Assembly: GCF_011752935.1 (NCBI RefSeq) | Contig: NZ_VWWO01000003.1 | Coordinates: forward strand, 496,001-560,000 | Reading direction: 5' to 3' | Source of the DNA: Chitinophaga sp. Cy-1792 | GTDB taxonomy: Bacteria > Bacteroidota > Bacteroidia > Chitinophagales > Chitinophagaceae | DNA: 64,000 bases | Shown here: piece after piece, positions 34,429-42,541 of the stretch | How positions within the stretch are numbered: the stretch's first letter is position 1 | Layout of the letters: every line of letters starts with the position of its first letter | Made by a program: the position numbers and the translations under genes | Notes under the pieces: generated by a model | Database searches by the model: none | What the model was told of the DNA's origin: nothing | What the model saw: the letters and a program-made list of their open reading frames with translations, nothing else

Positions 34429-36003
34429 ATGAATCGTTCCATATATATAAAATTATCCGCGTTGCTGCTGGCTGGTATACTCTGTATAACGGCTTGTACA
34501 AAGAACTTTGATAAGGTAAATACAGATCCTACCGCCGCTAAGAATGTACCTCCGGGCATATTACTCACCAAGGGACTGCTGTTTGTTTCCGGCGGTGAAT
34601 ATGAAGCATGGAGGGCCAATCTGATTTACTGTGGCCCGATGATTCAGCATTTTGCATCATTGAATCTTACATATGTTGGAGATAAATACCTGTATAATGA
34701 TGATTATAGTGGCGCAGCATTTAACTCCTTTTATCCGAATGCAATTAAAATACTTACAGATATAATTAGTCAGACCGACACGGTACCTGCGTTGTCAAAC
34801 TTTGCGGGAATAGCACGTATTTGCAGGGTGGTAGTACTGCAGCGCATTACAGATCTGTATGGTGACGTACCTTACACACAGATGGGACTAGGTTATCTGA
34901 ACCAGAACTTCTATCCTGGCTATGATCAGCAGTCTGTGATCTATACCGGCCTGGCGGCTGAACTGGCGAAAGCTGCCGGTCAGCTGGATGATGCTAAAGC
35001 AAATCCCGGTACTGCGGATATCAGCAGTTATGGTGGCACCCCTTCACAGTGGAAAAAGCTGGCCTATTCCCTGATGCTGCGTGTAGGCATGAGGCTTACG
35101 AAAAAGACAGACCAGACACAGGCCAAAGCCATTGTACAGCAGGCTATTTCCGGCGGTGTGATGACAGCCAGAGAAGATGTGTTTTATATCCATCATGCAG
35201 AAGGAGATTATGATAACCCCAACAGCCATGTGATCGGTACCTATCAAAACTCCCGTGGGCAAACAGGGAAAGATAATATGTCCATCAAATATTCGAAGTC
35301 ATTTATAACAATGTTGCAGACAAAGAGCGATCCACGCCTGCAGATCATCAGTGAACTGCCTAAGCCGGATTCCACTCCTGGCGGCAGCGATGTGCCTGCA
35401 GCACAGAAGGGACTTCCTAACGGTTACGATAATACGTCGGACCCTGTTTACGGCATTGCGTCTGTGGATGATCCTAACTTAGCGCACTATTCCCAGCCTA
35501 AGCAAGTACTGGCACAGGCTACTTCTCCCAATATCTTTATGACCTATTCAGAAGTAGAACTGATGTTGGCGGAAGCCGCTGCCCGTGGCTGGACGACAGG
35601 TACGCCGGCTACTTATTTTACAGAAGGCGTGAAGGCAGGCATCTGGCAATATACACTGTATTCTTCCAGCATCGTGTACGATGATGGGGCAGCTACCACG
35701 TACGCCACAGCCCAGGCAGCAGCCCTGACAGGCTCCCTGGATGCCCAGATAAAAGCCATTGCAGAGCAATATTATATCACTACACTGCTGAATGAATACG
35801 AGGCATACGCCAACTGGCGCCGCACCGGCTACCCCGTACTCGTTCCGGTGAATTATAAGAATAATGAAACCAACGGTCAGATCCCACGCCGGCTACGCTA
35901 TCCGAGAGGAGAGTACAACGTGAACGGAGCGCATGTGGCAGCCGCCATTGCAGACCAGGGAGCAGATATTTTTATGACGAATATCTGGTGGGATAAACCT
36001 TAA
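34429..36003 (+). CDS. SusD/RagB-family surface lipoprotein (SusD-like_2 type), pair 4
   Basis: A protein of 524 residues, lipobox cysteine 23 followed by TKNFDKVNTDP. Markers include ARICRVVVLQRITDLYGDVPYTQMGLGYLNQ, WKKLAYSLMLRVGMRLTKKTD, the MTYSEVELMLAEAAARGW helix, YEAYANWRRTGYPVLVPVNY and the C-terminus NIWWDKP. It is most like the SusD at 11715, matching the relation between their SusC partners. It follows SusC by 26 bases and is closed by the terminator at 36063-36102. Ligand unknown. Confidence 0.9.
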   Translation: MNRSIYIKLSALLLAGILCITACTKNFDKVNTDPTAAKNVPPGILLTKGLLFVSGGEYEAWRANLIYCGPMIQHFASLNLTYVGDKYLYNDDYSGAAFNSFYPNAIKILTDIISQTDTVPALSNFAGIARICRVVVLQRITDLYGDVPYTQMGLGYLNQNFYPGYDQQSVIYTGLAAELAKAAGQLDDAKANPGTADISSYGGTPSQWKKLAYSLMLRVGMRLTKKTDQTQAKAIVQQAISGGVMTAREDVFYIHHAEGDYDNPNSHVIGTYQNSRGQTGKDNMSIKYSKSFITMLQTKSDPRLQIISELPKPDSTPGGSDVPAAQKGLPNGYDNTSDPVYGIASVDDPNLAHYSQPKQVLAQATSPNIFMTYSEVELMLAEAAARGWTTGTPATYFTEGVKAGIWQYTLYSSSIVYDDGAATTYATAQAAALTGSLDAQIKAIAEQYYITTLLNEYEAYANWRRTGYPVLVPVNYKNNETNGQIPRRLRYPRGEYNVNGAHVAAAIADQGADIFMTNIWWDKP

Positions 36004-36062
36004 GGTTTTTCTATTATTACCCTGGATGGCTGCACGCGCCGCAGGTATACGCCGCCATCCAG

Positions 36063-36102
36063 AACGCAGAAAGGACACCATAGGTGTCCTTTCTGCGTTT
36101 TA
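36063..36102 (+). terminator. Terminator after SusD pair 4
   Basis: AACGCAGAAAGGACACC pairs with GGTGTCCTTTCTGCGTT around a three-base loop and is followed by TTATT. Confidence 0.85.
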
Positions 36103-36186
36103 TTAAGTACCAGTCGGGTAAATAAAATAAGTGGGACTAAGTGTAATCTCTACACAATTATCTGCCTAAAAAATTTTAACAAAATG

Positions 36187-36218
36187 TTTGTACAACAATA
36201 AAACTTTCCCTAAGTTTG
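36187..36218 (+). promoter_or_regulatory. Bacteroidota-type promoter upstream of SusC pair 5
   Basis: TTTG (36187-36190), a 20-base spacer and a perfect -7 box TAAGTTTG (36211-36218). The start of transcription would be near 36224, giving a leader of about 490 bases. Confidence 0.65.
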
Positions 36219-36279
36219 AGTTAGAAAGCAGTATTAATGAAATGATTTGAGTGGCTTTCTTTTTTTTAAGGACTGTAGC

Positions 36280-36291
36280 TAAAACGTTTTA
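36280..36291. promoter_or_regulatory. LacI-type operator TAAAACGTTTTA
   Basis: A perfect 12-base CG-centred palindrome about 60 bases downstream of the -7 box at 36211. It is identical to both halves of the double site at 42321-42345. Confidence 0.7.
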
Positions 36292-36534
36292 CTACGCACC
36301 TTTAGTGACTATACCTAACAACTGACAGAACCAAAATCTAATAAAAGAAGGACATCGTATTGAGCAAAAATCAAAATCTCTGTACTATTTTTTATTTCGA
36401 ATAAGCAATCATGAGTTAAGACATTACCAGTATTTTATTTGCAATGAGTAGTAGTGACATCCGGCTGCGGCAGAAGTAATACCATGCTTCTTCTTGCTGT
36501 AAACCTATGTTTTGTTGTTTCAGAACAATGAGCA

Positions 36535-36571
36535 ACACGTTATAACGTACATGCATATACGTTTAACGTGT
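36535..36571. repeat. Nested inverted repeats with ACGT cores
   Basis: ACACGTTA (36535-36542) and TAACGTGT (36564-36571) are exact complements. Inside them lies the palindrome ACGTTATAACGT (36537-36548) and a further ACGT. It sits 145 bases before the SusC start at 36716 and may be a second regulator site or a leader structure. Confidence 0.4.
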
Positions 36572-36715
36572 CAGACTATGCTTTGCATTATTGCATGCCA
36601 CATTCAAAATTTTATCAACCGATTTTTCAAGCACGAAAAATAGCGGAAAGCCACTGCTATGCCCAGTGAATTCTGCACATCTATTCATCTCATCTTTTAC
36701 TTAAATCAGTACTCC

Positions 36716-39700
36716 ATGAAAAGATCGCTACGCTTACTTGCGCTTCTTTTGATGTTCACCTGCCAACTTGCTTTGGCGCAGGACAAACGGAACATCTCCG
36801 GTGTTGTCCATGATGCTAAAGGAATTCCACTCCCAGGTGTTACCATTATCGAAAAAGGAACTAAAGTAGGGACCACCACAGATGTGGAAGGTAAATTCAC
36901 CCTCTCCGTTTCTACCAACGCTATCCTCCAGGTTTCTATGGTAGGATATGGCAAAACAGAAGTATCCACCGTCAGCAAACATACGCTGGATATCTCTCTT
37001 TCAGAAGACTCCAAAGGTCTCGGTGAAGTGGTGGTAACTGCCCTCGGTATCAAACAAAGCCGTAAATCACTCGGCTACGCGGTATCTACCATCAAAGCGG
37101 ATGACATCACTGTTGCAGGTACTACCATTAACCCGGTGGCGGCACTTTATGGTAAAGCTTCCGGCGTAGGTATCGTTGCTGCTTCCGGTGGCCCTATGGC
37201 TGGTATCAATATCAAAATCCGCGGCGCCTCCAGCTTAACCAGCGGCGATGGCGTAAATAACAGGCCACTCATCGTAGTAGATGGTGTGGTAATCCGCGAT
37301 GCACCTACCAGTATGGCTGTAAGAGGTTATGATCCTTTACACTCTGTCGATTATGGTTCAGGTATCAACGATATCAACCCGGATGATATCGCTTCTATTG
37401 ATGTACTGAAAGGCGCTAAAGCAACTGCGCTCTATGGTGAAAAAGGTGCCAACGGTGTACTCATGATTACCACCAAATCCGGCGCCAACGCCAGAGGTTT
37501 CGGTGTAACGCTGTCGCACCAACGTACCACGGAAAAACCAGTCAACTATATCGATTTTCAGAATGAATATGGTTCCGGCCTTTCTCCATACGATACCTCA
37601 TATAAAGTAGTGAATGGCGTAAGACAAAGACAGATCATCAGCAGCCGCTTCAGCTTTGGTCCTAAATTCAATAATGAGCCTATCCGATATTTTGACGGTA
37701 CTGTACGTCCATATTCCGCTGTTCCGGATAACTTCATGAGCCTCTTCCAGAACGGTAGCTCCAACAGGACCAACGTGGCTATCGCAGGTTCCAGCGACAA
37801 AGGAAGCATGCGTTTATCCTATACCAACTATGGCTATGATGATATCCTCGAAAACTCCTGGCAGAAACAAAATACTTTCTCCTTCAATGGACAGATGAAA
37901 GCATCCAAATTTGCCACTTTCGAAGTTACTTCCAACCTCTACAGCATTACCTCCAACAACCGCCGCCCTTCTATCGACGGACTGGTAGCATGGGGTATGA
38001 ACCGCGATTATCCGCTGTCGCAACTCCGCCAGTTTTATAAAGATGAAACCGGCCACAGACCAGACCTCGACGCTGTTGGGCTGCCAAACATGGTGACTAA
38101 ACTGTTCGACTTCTGGTGGAATCAGTACGATAACTTCAGCACTGATAAAAAATTGCACATGATCTCGTCTGCAAAAGCTACCCTGAACTTTACAGATGAT
38201 ATCGCCATGGTTAACTTCGCCGGTATCGACTATACGAACACAGACTACGTGCGTAAAGACAAAGAAACAAGGATAGTACCGGAAATACAGGGTGGGTTGT
38301 ATTCACAGAAACGTGATAACTATACCATCCAGACCTACCAGTCGCACTTTACCTATAATCACGATTTCGTGAATAAAAACCTCCACGTTTATGCGTTGGC
38401 AGGTGGTTCCGTACAACAGGATAATGACAACAGCGTATTCGCCAGTTCTACCGGCGGATTCCGTATTCCGGGATGGTTCTCTGTTAATAACAGTAAAACA
38501 TTCCCTTCCCTGGAAGACGCAGGAAAAGCAAGAACTTCCAGCCGCGGCAGCAGAATCGTGTATTCTGTTTTCGGATCATTACAGCTGGGCTGGAAAGATA
38601 AATACTTCGTGGAAGTAACCGATCGTCAGGATTGGAACTCTACCCTGTATCCAAGTAACAACTCCTTTAACTATCCAAGTTTATCATTCACCTGGGACTT
38701 TACCAAAGATCTCAAAATTCCTGAGCTGCAATATGGTAAGTTCCGCATTGGATGGGCTGACGTAGGTAAAGGAACCAATACCAACTACTACGCTTATAAA
38801 GCCTATGAGGTAGGAAGTATCGTTGGTTACAACAATGCTGCAACTATTATCACACAACAGGATATGTTTGCCAACCAGCTGTTTTCTGAACGTAAACGCG
38901 AATACGAAGTTGGTTTTGAAGCAGGATTTTTTGAAAGAAACCGTTTGAGTGCCGATTTCTCCTTCTATACCAATAATGTATATAAGCAGATTATGGGTGT
39001 AGATCTTTCTCCGGCTACCGGCTATAATTCAATTAAAATCAATTCCGGTAATGTTAAAAACTGGGGTTATGAAATCAGTCTGAAAGGTATCCCGGTAATG
39101 ACCAAAGACCTGACATGGACAGTAGGTATTAATGCTGCCAGCCAGCGTTCAAAAGTACTTAAACTTTACCCTGGTATCACCACCAACAATATTGCTGGCA
39201 ACGCAGGGTTCAAAGTGATAGCTGCTGAAGGCCGTCCGGTAAATGATATCCAGATGTACGACTATAAGAAAGACCCTAATGGCAACAATATTGTAAATGC
39301 GAATGGCCTGTACACCCTCAGCGATCAACTGAGTACAGTGGGTAATACACAAACCAAGGTGCTGGGTGGCGTATTCTCTGATCTGACTTACAAAGGCGTT
39401 TCTTTACATATCGGTCTTGATTATAAATTCGGTGGTAAAATCTTCTCTTATACCAACTATTATCTCACCGGTTTAGGTGTTACCAAAAACACACTGGCAT
39501 ACAGAGATGAAGATCATGGTGGTCTGACTTACTACATCGATAAAACTACCAAGCAGAACGTAAAATGGACAAATGGTCAGCCAGCTCCTGCCAATGCACA
39601 GGATGGCCGCGTTTACCATGATGGTATGGTGCTGCCAGGTGTGAAAGCTGTGGATGATGGTTCCGGTAAAATCACTTATGTGAATAACGATATCATTACT

Positions 39701-40009
39701 TCTTCTACCGCATATTATCAGACTTACATCAGTGACCTGAGCACAGGTTGGGGTCCGGACAGACTGTTCAAAAACGACTATATCAAAGTTCGTGAACTGT
39801 CACTTTCCTATGCCATCCCTACCAGGTTCCTGAAGCCTGTTCATCTGCAGGGAGCTAAAATTACCGCAGCTGCACGTAACCTGTTCTATATCTATAAAAC
39901 ATTACCAAACGTTGATCCTGAGTCTACACTCGGTTCCGACATTTACATAGAAAACTCTTTCTATCCATCTATACGCACTTATAGCATTGGCGTGAATGTT
40001 AGTTTCTAA
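36716..40009 (+). CDS. SusC/RagA-family TonB-dependent outer-membrane receptor, pair 5
   Basis: A protein of 1097 residues. The ATG at 36716 gives a normal signal peptide (MKRSLRLLALLLMFTCQLALA, cleavage at 21/22). The ATG at 36659 would add 19 residues and bury it. Carboxypeptidase-like domain (26-96: NISGVVHDAKGIPLPGV), linker LGEVVVTALGIKQ (102-114), plug (INPDDIASIDVLKGAKATALYGEKGANGVLMITTKSG) and a barrel ending TYSIGVNVSF. The plug has LYGEKG where most SusC proteins have LYGSRA. It lacks STN. It is expressed from a long leader with a LacI-type operator. Substrate unknown. Confidence 0.92.
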   Translation: MKRSLRLLALLLMFTCQLALAQDKRNISGVVHDAKGIPLPGVTIIEKGTKVGTTTDVEGKFTLSVSTNAILQVSMVGYGKTEVSTVSKHTLDISLSEDSKGLGEVVVTALGIKQSRKSLGYAVSTIKADDITVAGTTINPVAALYGKASGVGIVAASGGPMAGINIKIRGASSLTSGDGVNNRPLIVVDGVVIRDAPTSMAVRGYDPLHSVDYGSGINDINPDDIASIDVLKGAKATALYGEKGANGVLMITTKSGANARGFGVTLSHQRTTEKPVNYIDFQNEYGSGLSPYDTSYKVVNGVRQRQIISSRFSFGPKFNNEPIRYFDGTVRPYSAVPDNFMSLFQNGSSNRTNVAIAGSSDKGSMRLSYTNYGYDDILENSWQKQNTFSFNGQMKASKFATFEVTSNLYSITSNNRRPSIDGLVAWGMNRDYPLSQLRQFYKDETGHRPDLDAVGLPNMVTKLFDFWWNQYDNFSTDKKLHMISSAKATLNFTDDIAMVNFAGIDYTNTDYVRKDKETRIVPEIQGGLYSQKRDNYTIQTYQSHFTYNHDFVNKNLHVYALAGGSVQQDNDNSVFASSTGGFRIPGWFSVNNSKTFPSLEDAGKARTSSRGSRIVYSVFGSLQLGWKDKYFVEVTDRQDWNSTLYPSNNSFNYPSLSFTWDFTKDLKIPELQYGKFRIGWADVGKGTNTNYYAYKAYEVGSIVGYNNAATIITQQDMFANQLFSERKREYEVGFEAGFFERNRLSADFSFYTNNVYKQIMGVDLSPATGYNSIKINSGNVKNWGYEISLKGIPVMTKDLTWTVGINAASQRSKVLKLYPGITTNNIAGNAGFKVIAAEGRPVNDIQMYDYKKDPNGNNIVNANGLYTLSDQLSTVGNTQTKVLGGVFSDLTYKGVSLHIGLDYKFGGKIFSYTNYYLTGLGVTKNTLAYRDEDHGGLTYYIDKTTKQNVKWTNGQPAPANAQDGRVYHDGMVLPGVKAVDDGSGKITYVNNDIITSSTAYYQTYISDLSTGWGPDRLFKNDYIKVRELSLSYAIPTRFLKPVHLQGAKITAAARNLFYIYKTLPNVDPESTLGSDIYIENSFYPSIRTYSIGVNVSF

Positions 40010-40028
40010 TCAGCAAAAATTACTGAAC

Positions 40029-41744
40029 ATGAAGATCAATTTTTCTAAAATAATATTGATGGGATGTCTGGCATGGTCCATGTCCTCCTGTCAGAAAGAA
40101 CTGGAGAAACAGTTTGAAAATCCGGAAATGACCAATCCTCCACAGGGTCAGAAATTTGCGGGCATGTTTACCGCCACCATGTATGGATGGAAATTATATG
40201 TGGGCGATTACGGAGAATGGTACTACCAGCTTAATAGCGGAGAAGGTATCCCTGGATATGCACAGATCAGTCAGCGTTATATTACACCACGCTACGCCTG
40301 GTTTTCTACCTACGACGACCTGGCCAATGGTGATGGTTTCGATGACAGTGCCATCCGGAATTATTTCAGTGACTTCTACCTGAAGACCCGTAACTATGGT
40401 TCCATGCTGGATGATTATGGAAATACACCAGCAGACCAGCGTAATGAAGCCATGCTTTATATTAAGCTGACGCAGATCGTTAGAGATTACGGCGCCCTGA
40501 AACTGGTAGACCTGGTAAACAGTATTCCTTTTACCCAGGCCTGGAAAGGTACATCAGGAACTTTCTTTGCAGCATATGACGATCCTGCAAAAACATATGA
40601 AACCGTTATCGGTGAATTAAAGAGTATCGCAGATACCTTACCCGTGATGTATAACAAATTGACTGACCTGGAAAAAGGAACCTTTGTGAAGCAGGACTTC
40701 GCAGGCAAGGGCCAGATCAATGCCTGGGTGCAATACTGCAGTCTGCTGCGTATTAAATATGCAGTGCGTATTGCCGGTGTAAATCCAACATTGGCTAAAC
40801 AGGTATTATCCGAAGAACTGGCTAAACCATTACCAACTACCGATGCGGTGTGGACAATGCCATATACCGCTGATCCGCTGAGTGGTGGTACCTGGGAGCG
40901 TGGCTGGTATGAAAATACATTTGCGACCTTCGTTCCAAATACTATCCTGAAACGCATGAACTTCGGTACGGATGCCTATGAGCCAGGTACCGATGATCCT
41001 CGTCTGCCGGTTATTGCGATGCCTACCAAATACGGTGACTACCGCGGTGTAAGCATGAATGCTGATGCACAGGAAGCAGCATACCTTGCAGGAGAGCGGT
41101 ATTATGCCTATGCAGATAACCTGACTTCTTCGCTGGCTCAGAACGCCAAATCCATGTACAACCATGCTACCTACCAGCGTAATACCTTCCCTGGAACCTG
41201 GATGACATTGGGCGAACTGGATCTGTTGCTGGCAGAAATTGAGCTGAAAGGCCTGGGTAACACCGGTAAAACTGCCGGTGAGCATATCGCTGATGAAATC
41301 GTACACTCTACCAAATATTGGTATTGGGTAAATAGTATCAGCACCTATGCAGCAAATACAACCCTGCGTCCGGCCGTTCCTGCCGCTGCTGATGTACAGA
41401 CGTATGCTACTACTGTACGTACTAAATTTGATGCAGCTGCAAATGTGGAAGATAAAATGGAGATACTGATGCAACAGAAATATATTCATATGAACCTGCC
41501 AAATGCATATGAATTATTTACGGAGCTGCGTCGTACGCGTCACCCTAAACTGGAGCCATTTACCTTTGGCGGTAAAGTGATGAAGCCTGTTGCAGAGCGA
41601 ATCAGGTACCCGAACAAAGAGTTCCAGACTAACACAGAAAACTATCTGAAAGTAAAAGCGGAAGACAACTTTACTTCTCCGGTATTCTGGGTTCCTGCGG
41701 ATAAACGTGGTGTGACATATTACAGAAATGATTATAGTTATTAA
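40029..41744 (+). CDS. SusD/RagB-family surface lipoprotein, pair 5 (divergent type)
   Basis: A protein of 571 residues starting at ATG 40029, which places the lipobox cysteine at residue 21 (SMSSC-QKELEKQF). An upstream ATG at 39996 would overlap the SusC stop and was rejected. SusD markers are present (ASSLRIKYAVRIAG-like helix as YCSLLRIKYAVRIAG, WMTLGELDLLLAEIELKG, AYELFTELRRTRHPKLEPF, RIRYPNKE). It departs from the other six: the residues after the cysteine are QKE rather than TK, and the C-terminus is SPVFWVPADKRG followed by YYRNDYSY instead of ending in WWD. Ligand unknown. Confidence 0.88.
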   Translation: MKINFSKIILMGCLAWSMSSCQKELEKQFENPEMTNPPQGQKFAGMFTATMYGWKLYVGDYGEWYYQLNSGEGIPGYAQISQRYITPRYAWFSTYDDLANGDGFDDSAIRNYFSDFYLKTRNYGSMLDDYGNTPADQRNEAMLYIKLTQIVRDYGALKLVDLVNSIPFTQAWKGTSGTFFAAYDDPAKTYETVIGELKSIADTLPVMYNKLTDLEKGTFVKQDFAGKGQINAWVQYCSLLRIKYAVRIAGVNPTLAKQVLSEELAKPLPTTDAVWTMPYTADPLSGGTWERGWYENTFATFVPNTILKRMNFGTDAYEPGTDDPRLPVIAMPTKYGDYRGVSMNADAQEAAYLAGERYYAYADNLTSSLAQNAKSMYNHATYQRNTFPGTWMTLGELDLLLAEIELKGLGNTGKTAGEHIADEIVHSTKYWYWVNSISTYAANTTLRPAVPAAADVQTYATTVRTKFDAAANVEDKMEILMQQKYIHMNLPNAYELFTELRRTRHPKLEPFTFGGKVMKPVAERIRYPNKEFQTNTENYLKVKAEDNFTSPVFWVPADKRGVTYYRNDYSY

Positions 41745-41786
41745 TAGAGAAGGCTGTTGCCACTGAGTAGCGGCGACTTCCAAAAT

Positions 41787-41826
41787 AAAACGGCTTGTGT
41801 TCAATTTTGAGCGCAAGCCGTTTTTT
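41787..41826 (+). terminator. Terminator after SusD pair 5
   Basis: AAAACGGCTTG pairs with CAAGCCGTTTT around a 16-base loop and runs into TTTTTT. Confidence 0.8.
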
Positions 41827-42196
41827 ATTTGTGAGAATTTTATAATGGTCAGAAATACAATTAATACTTAAAATCAGGGAAGGAGTTAAAAAAAAATGAA
41901 TATTACGCGCGGGCGTGCGAGATTCGGATGATGGAAGAGAGAGAAATCAAAAAAATGCACAATACATCTCTCAGGTAATAAAAAATCAGCTTTAAATCAA
42001 TTTCAATCGGTTGTTATTTGTGAAATATTTGTAGGAAGAAATGATATAGTTCGGTATCCGGCTTATGTTTCAGGTGATTTTAAGGGAGATAAAAAACGAC
42101 GTAAAACGCCTGTGGTAGTATTTTATTTGGGAAGAATATTATTTTCTCACCTTTAAAAAAGTGTGAAAGGAAAATAAAAAAAATGTTAATTCTTTT

Positions 42197-42226
42197 TTGA
42201 CAATCTCGTAATTATGACTATGTTTG
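42197..42226 (+). promoter_or_regulatory. Bacteroidota-type promoter upstream of SusC pair 6
   Basis: TTG (42197-42199), exactly 19 bases, then the perfect -7 box TATGTTTG (42219-42226). Start of transcription near 42232 gives a leader of about 310 bases. Confidence 0.75.
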
Positions 42227-42320
42227 GTTTGTTATTTCATGCAAATCGCACAAAACTTGTAAGTGAAATTGATCCGGAAGAGCACAGGAACTTTACAGGT
42301 TTTTTTTATTGAAATGTTGC

Positions 42321-42345
42321 TAAAACGTTTTACTAAAACGTTTTA
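42321..42345. promoter_or_regulatory. Tandem LacI-type operators, 12-1-12 arrangement
   Basis: Two perfect TAAAACGTTTTA palindromes (42321-42332 and 42334-42345) are separated by a single C, so their CG centres are 13 bases apart. This is the geometry of the double site at 8232-8256. They lie about 95 bases downstream of the -7 box at 42219. Confidence 0.75.
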
Positions 42346-42541
42346 CCTGTAGATAAGCGCGATTTCATAGAAGTATCACTATGCTACGGAGTAATTCCAT
42401 GCACGCGAACCATCAAATACGGACGGAAACCAAAATGCTAATGTGAGCTTACCAACTTAGGAGGCCAACTATTTTCCTATTGTCGTATTCTGTGCTTATG
42501 TGACTGACTCACTTGTTATAAATTAAACCTAAAAGGAAGCT

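Larger units (their letters stand above)
36004..36715. other. 712-base gap before SusC pair 5: terminator, promoter, operator and long leader
   Basis: No credible gene. In order it holds a GGATGGC/GCCATCC hairpin (36022-36062), a strong terminator (36063-36102), a consensus promoter (36187-36218), a TAAAACGTTTTA site (36280-36291) and an array of ACGT-containing inverted repeats (36535-36571). From the promoter, about 490 bases of leader precede the ATG at 36716. Confidence 0.7.
41745..42541. other. 797-base gap before SusC pair 6: terminator, promoter, double operator and leader
   Basis: No credible gene. It holds the terminator of pair 5 (41787-41826), an AT-rich stretch with nothing recognisable (41830-42190), a consensus promoter (42197-42226), two adjacent LacI-type sites (42321-42345) and a leader reaching the ATG at 42542, which is preceded by AAAGGAAGCT, a good ribosome binding site for this phylum. 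Confidence 0.7.

Noticed and set aside
36022..36062. GGATGGC/GCCATCC hairpin as a second terminator
   Set aside because: The loop is 23 bases and no T-run follows. The hairpin at 36063-36102 is the better terminator.
36293..36304. Second half-site beside the single operator at 36280
   Set aside because: Only 6 of 12 positions match TAAAACGTTTTA and there is no CG centre at the right place, so the 12-1-12 arrangement is not claimed there.
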